From the NCBI GenBank assembly GCA_021106915.1, contig JAIOTH010000049.1, positions 1 to 7,267 of the forward strand: a stretch of 7,267 nt of DNA, given 5' to 3'. The notes below the pieces were generated by a model. That model searched no databases and was not told the origin of the DNA. It worked only from the letters and a program-made list of their open reading frames with translations. A program made the position numbers and the translations under genes. The stretch is from a bacterium (lineage in GTDB: Bacteria; Patescibacteriota; Patescibacteriia; UBA1558; S5-K13). Positions 5,263-7,267 of this stretch are shown piece by piece (the first letter of the stretch is position 1; the number at the start of each line of letters is the position of its first letter).

Positions 5263-5454
5263 AGCAAATTTAATATTCCTCTTTGCTCTAGCAAAAATAA
5301 TAGGGTCGATATCCTTTAGATCATTTTTCTTTGTTGAAACTTCTGGTGCTGATTTTTTTTGATCTCGAATAATAGAATCATTATCTTTTTTTAAAGATTC
5401 TTTTTCATCATTCTTTGTATCGAACTCAACTTGATAATTTGGACCTTCAGACAT
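5260..5454 (-). CDS. N-terminal segment of the interrupted long protein
   Basis: This 64-codon frame begins with ATG at 5454 and ends at the TAG at 5260-5262. The peptide is hydrophilic and low-complexity (many K, D, E, S), like a disordered N-terminal tail, until DIDPIIFARAKRNIKFA, which looks like the start of a folded region and continues naturally past the stop. A good promoter lies just upstream, but no Shine-Dalgarno precedes the ATG, and the predicted leader is only about 20 nt. As a free-standing 64-residue protein it has no recognisable function; I read it as the 5' end of the 3388-5454 gene. If the stop is real, only this short peptide would be made efficiently. Confidence 0.55.
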   Translation of the reverse strand: MSEGPNYQVEFDTKNDEKESLKKDNDSIIRDQKKSAPEVSTKKNDLKDIDPIIFARAKRNIKFA

Positions 5455-5480
5455 ATAATTTTATTTAATTAACTATTTAC

Positions 5481-5507
5481 AGTATAGCAAAAAAAGAATA
5501 AAGTCAA
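5481..5507 (-). promoter_or_regulatory. Promoter for the interrupted long gene operon
   Basis: On the minus strand, a -35 TTGACT (5507-5502, five of six consensus bases) and a -10 TATACT (5486-5481) preceded by TGC form an extended -10 promoter. The spacer is 15 nt, short but acceptable with an extended -10. Transcription would begin near 5474, about 20 nt before the ATG at 5454. Confidence 0.65.
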
Positions 5508-5516
5508 TAATAAATA

Positions 5517-5544
5517 CGGAATACGAATTACGGGATACAGAATA
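5517..5544 (+). repeat. Heptamer tandem repeat, four units
   Basis: Four consecutive 7-bp units start at 5517 (CGGAATA), 5524 (CGAATTA), 5531 (CGGGATA) and 5538 (CAGAATA). Each differs from the consensus CGGAATA by no more than two bases. The array is just upstream of the minus-strand promoter. The same motif family is at 1501-1521 in the opposite orientation. Confidence 0.6.
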
Positions 5545-5651
5545 CCAATCTTTATCTAAGCTCTGTGGTAAACGAATAATATCTGATTTTTTATAATTAA
5601 TTCCCACAAACAAAAAATATCCCTTCAACTCAAATTAAGAACTAAATAATC

Positions 5652-5679
5652 TTGTGAAAAAAACAGACAATGTTATACT
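5652..5679 (+). promoter_or_regulatory. Promoter for glyA-folD
   Basis: TTGTGA (5652-5657, four of six -35 bases), a 16-nt spacer and TATACT (5674-5679) with a TGT extension give a convincing extended -10 promoter. The predicted start near 5686 leaves a leader of about 117 nt before the glyA ATG, long enough to hold the two hairpins described next. Confidence 0.6.
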
Positions 5680-5705
5680 AATGATACGAATAGATGATAC
5701 TAATA

Positions 5706-5721
5706 CCTGCCAGCAAGCAGG
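5706..5721 (+). promoter_or_regulatory. Small hairpin in the glyA leader
   Basis: CCTGC (5706-5710) pairs with GCAGG (5717-5721) across a 6-nt loop, CAGCAA. It is G+C-rich in an A+T-rich leader. No T-run follows directly, so it is not a terminator. It may be part of a folded leader or a degenerate dispersed repeat. Confidence 0.4.
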
Positions 5722-5744
5722 CAACTTTTAACTTTATAACTTTC

Positions 5745-5789
5745 ACCCTGTTAAAGAATCAATTATTTCAATGATTTATTTAACAGGGT
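5745..5789 (+). promoter_or_regulatory. Long stem-loop covering the glyA ribosome-binding region
   Basis: ACCCTGTTAAA (5745-5755) and TTTAACAGGGT (5779-5789) form a perfect 11-bp stem. A small internal loop and a further 5-bp stem (5757-5761 with 5772-5776) extend it. The only Shine-Dalgarno-like bases before glyA, AGGG at 5785-5788, lie in the 3' arm, 14 nt from the ATG, so folding would hide them. This suggests translational control, but it does not match the tetrahydrofolate or glycine riboswitch patterns I know. Confidence 0.5.
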
Positions 5790-5802
5790 AAACTAAACTC
5801 AT

Positions 5803-7101
5803 ATGATTAATAAAAAAGATAACGATTTATTTGAATTAATTAACCGAGAACTTGGTCGACAACAGGATGGCTTAGAAATGATTGCTTCGGAAAATTATGT
5901 TTCTGAAAATGTTCTGAAAGCTATGGGATCAATCTTAACTAATAAATATTCCGAAGGTTATCCGGGAAAAAGATACTATGGTGGCAATGAATTCATCGAT
6001 CAAATTGAAAATTTAGGACAAGACTATGCCAAAAATATCTTTAAAGTTGATCATGCTAACCTCCAGCCTTATTCTGGTTCACCTGCTAATCAAGCCGTTT
6101 ACTTTGCTCTTTGTGAACCTGGCGACAAAGTAATGGGTTTTAATCTTTTATATGGTGGGCATTTAACTCATGGCTGGAAAGTAAATTTTAGTGGCAAATA
6201 TTATGATTCTGTCCAATATACAACTGACAAAGATGGTTTTTTAGACTATGATGCTATTGAAGCAATGGTTAAAAAAGAACAACCTAAATTAGTTTTTGTG
6301 GGAGCAACTGCTTATTCTCGAATCATTGATTTTGAAAAATTAGCTCAAATAGTTCATGCTGAAAATGCTTTTTTAATTGCTGATGTCGCTCATATTGCAG
6401 GATTAATTGCTGGTGGTATGCATCCTTCTCCAGCTGGTCACGCTGACGTTATTACCACTACCACTCATAAAACATTACGCGGTCCCCGAGGAGCCATGAT
6501 TATGTGTGATGGTGATAAATCTAATCCAGTTAAAAAACCAGAAGATGTAATTGGTTGGAAAGAATCTAAACATAATTTACCATCTTATATTGACCGAGCA
6601 GTTTTTCCAGGATTACAAGGCGGTCCTCATAATCAAACTACTGCTGGTATTACCCAAGCTTTATTTGAAGTGCAACAACCAGAGTTTAAGGAATATGCCG
6701 AACAAATTGTTAAAAATGCTCAAACTTTGGCTGAAGAATTAATGAACGCGGGATTAAAAATAATAACTGATGGCACTGATAATCATTTAATGTTAATCGA
6801 TGTTAGTCCTTTTAAAATTAGTGGTTCCGAAGCGGAAACTGCTTTAGAAAAGGCTATGATTACAGTCAATAAAAACACTATTCCTTTTGATCCTCGTTCA
6901 CCATTTGATCCATCAGGAATTAGAATTGGTACTCCAGCTTTAACTTCTCGAGGCATGAAAGAAGAAGAAATGAAACAAATTGGGGAAATGATTGTTAAAG
7001 CTTTAAAAAATAATAATGATAATCAAGTTTTAGAAAATATTAAAAAAGAAGTGAAAGACTTATGTGATCAGTTTCCTCTTTATCAAAAAATAAAATATTA
7101 A
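5803..7101 (+). CDS. glyA: Serine hydroxymethyltransferase
   Basis: The 432-residue product is a complete SHMT (E. coli enzyme 417 residues), a cytoplasmic PLP enzyme that converts serine and THF to glycine and 5,10-methylene-THF. Visible landmarks: LEMIASENY near 24-32, the substrate loop EGYPGKRYYGG (51-61), DVAHIAG with D194 and H197 that bind the cofactor ring, the PLP lysine K223 in TTTHKTLRGPRG, GLQGGPHNQTTAG, and the carboxylate-binding Arg R374 in GIRIGTPALTSRG. All key residues are present, so it should be active. The ATG at 5803 places the family N-terminus correctly. It has a hairpin leader and its own promoter. folD begins 6 nt after its TAA, so the two are coupled in one transcript. 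The product is the one-carbon donor that FolD then processes for purine, formyl-Met and thymidylate synthesis. Confidence 0.98.
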   Translation: MINKKDNDLFELINRELGRQQDGLEMIASENYVSENVLKAMGSILTNKYSEGYPGKRYYGGNEFIDQIENLGQDYAKNIFKVDHANLQPYSGSPANQAVYFALCEPGDKVMGFNLLYGGHLTHGWKVNFSGKYYDSVQYTTDKDGFLDYDAIEAMVKKEQPKLVFVGATAYSRIIDFEKLAQIVHAENAFLIADVAHIAGLIAGGMHPSPAGHADVITTTTHKTLRGPRGAMIMCDGDKSNPVKKPEDVIGWKESKHNLPSYIDRAVFPGLQGGPHNQTTAGITQALFEVQQPEFKEYAEQIVKNAQTLAEELMNAGLKIITDGTDNHLMLIDVSPFKISGSEAETALEKAMITVNKNTIPFDPRSPFDPSGIRIGTPALTSRGMKEEEMKQIGEMIVKALKNNNDNQVLENIKKEVKDLCDQFPLYQKIKY

Positions 7102-7107
7102 TAGATA

Positions 7108-7267
7108 ATGAACAAAAAAACCAAAATTGTAGATGGTTTAGCAATTGCCAAGCAAATAAAAAAAAAACTAAAATTAGAGATTATAAAAAATAAATTATCT
7201 CCATCTCTGGCTGTTATTTTAATTGGAAATGATTCTGCTTCTCAAATTTATGTTAATTTAAAAGAAA
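7108..7267 (+). CDS. folD: Bifunctional methylenetetrahydrofolate dehydrogenase/cyclohydrolase, N-terminal part (3' end outside window)
   Basis: The frame is open from ATG at 7108 to the window edge, giving 53 visible residues of a protein usually about 280-300 long. IVDGLAIAKQIK and then LAVILIGNDSASQIYVNLK are the typical FolD start. Y48 and K52 sit four residues apart, as do the catalytic Tyr and Lys of FolD (Y50 and K54 in E. coli). FolD oxidises 5,10-methylene-THF with NAD(P) and hydrolyses the product to 10-formyl-THF, following directly on GlyA. There is no Shine-Dalgarno before the start; the 6-nt gap after glyA suggests coupled translation. The catalytic and nucleotide-binding parts further on cannot be checked here. 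Confidence 0.95.
   Translation, partial: MNKKTKIVDGLAIAKQIKKKLKLEIIKNKLSPSLAVILIGNDSASQIYVNLKE

Larger units (their letters stand above)
5455..5802. other. Divergent intergenic control region (no gene)
   Basis: This 348-bp stretch separates two divergent transcription units. It contains a minus-strand promoter (5481-5507), a four-unit heptamer array (5517-5544) with single related units at 5573-5579 (CGAATAA) and 5687-5693 (CGAATAG), a plus-strand promoter (5652-5679), and two hairpins in the glyA leader. I found no tRNA, small ORF with a start signal, or recognisable riboswitch in it. Confidence 0.7.

Noticed and set aside
5686..5802. Tetrahydrofolate or glycine riboswitch before glyA
   Set aside because: A known role for such riboswitches made this worth testing, but the conserved core sequences of those classes are not visible; only simple hairpins are present.
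6551..6742. Plus-strand 63-codon open frame
   Set aside because: It is an out-of-frame shadow inside glyA, which is intact and conserved there.

Overview
The window is strongly A+T-rich, with short intergenic gaps, T-tract hairpin terminators and standard stop codons: complete genes end in TAA or TAG, and no gene needs TGA as a sense codon. Gene content points to a Patescibacteria (Candidate Phyla Radiation) bacterium, probably from a Parcubacteria-like lineage. The clues are a bacterial Elp3, a secreted cell-surface protein with a C-terminal Fn3-like domain of a type I associate with these genomes, a solo GIY-YIG protein, and several lineage-restricted hypotheticals. This assignment is inference from gene style, not a database result.

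Layout. (1) 3-614, +: the C-terminal part of elp3 (radical SAM/GNAT tRNA-U34 modification enzyme), cut by the window edge. It ends at a two-way terminator near 730-759 shared with the convergent gene. (2) 765-1469, -: an unrecognised membrane protein with one exported domain and about four C-terminal membrane helices. (3) 1470-2008: a repeat-rich block. It holds heptamer repeats, a perfect 10-bp G/C-rich hairpin, an extended -10 promoter, and a small GIY-YIG endonuclease gene (1741-1998) enclosed by inverted repeats, which looks like a minimal mobile unit. (4) 2018-3058, +: a secreted protein whose only visible Shine-Dalgarno-like sequence comes from the right inverted repeat. A strong hairpin terminator follows at 3079-3109. 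(5) 3138-5454, -: a hypothetical operon. A long gene (about 688 codons, 3388-5454) is interrupted by one in-frame TAG at 5260-5262, and an 86-codon gene overlaps its 3' end by 11 nt. The long protein has a GGDEF-like segment. (6) 5455-5802: a divergent control region with heptamer repeats, one promoter in each direction, and a structured leader before glyA. (7) 5803-7101 and 7108-7267, +: glyA and the start of folD, 6 nt apart, forming a one-carbon folate operon.

How the genes work together. GlyA makes 5,10-methylene-THF from serine, and FolD converts it to 10-formyl-THF, so the pair is a classic metabolic unit. The other genes have no evident shared pathway. The most unusual material is the inverted-repeat-flanked GIY-YIG unit and its neighbouring G-rich palindrome, the single in-frame stop in an otherwise intact long gene, a near-identical 25/26-bp translation leader in front of two unrelated minus-strand genes, and 7-bp tandem repeats in two intergenic regions.
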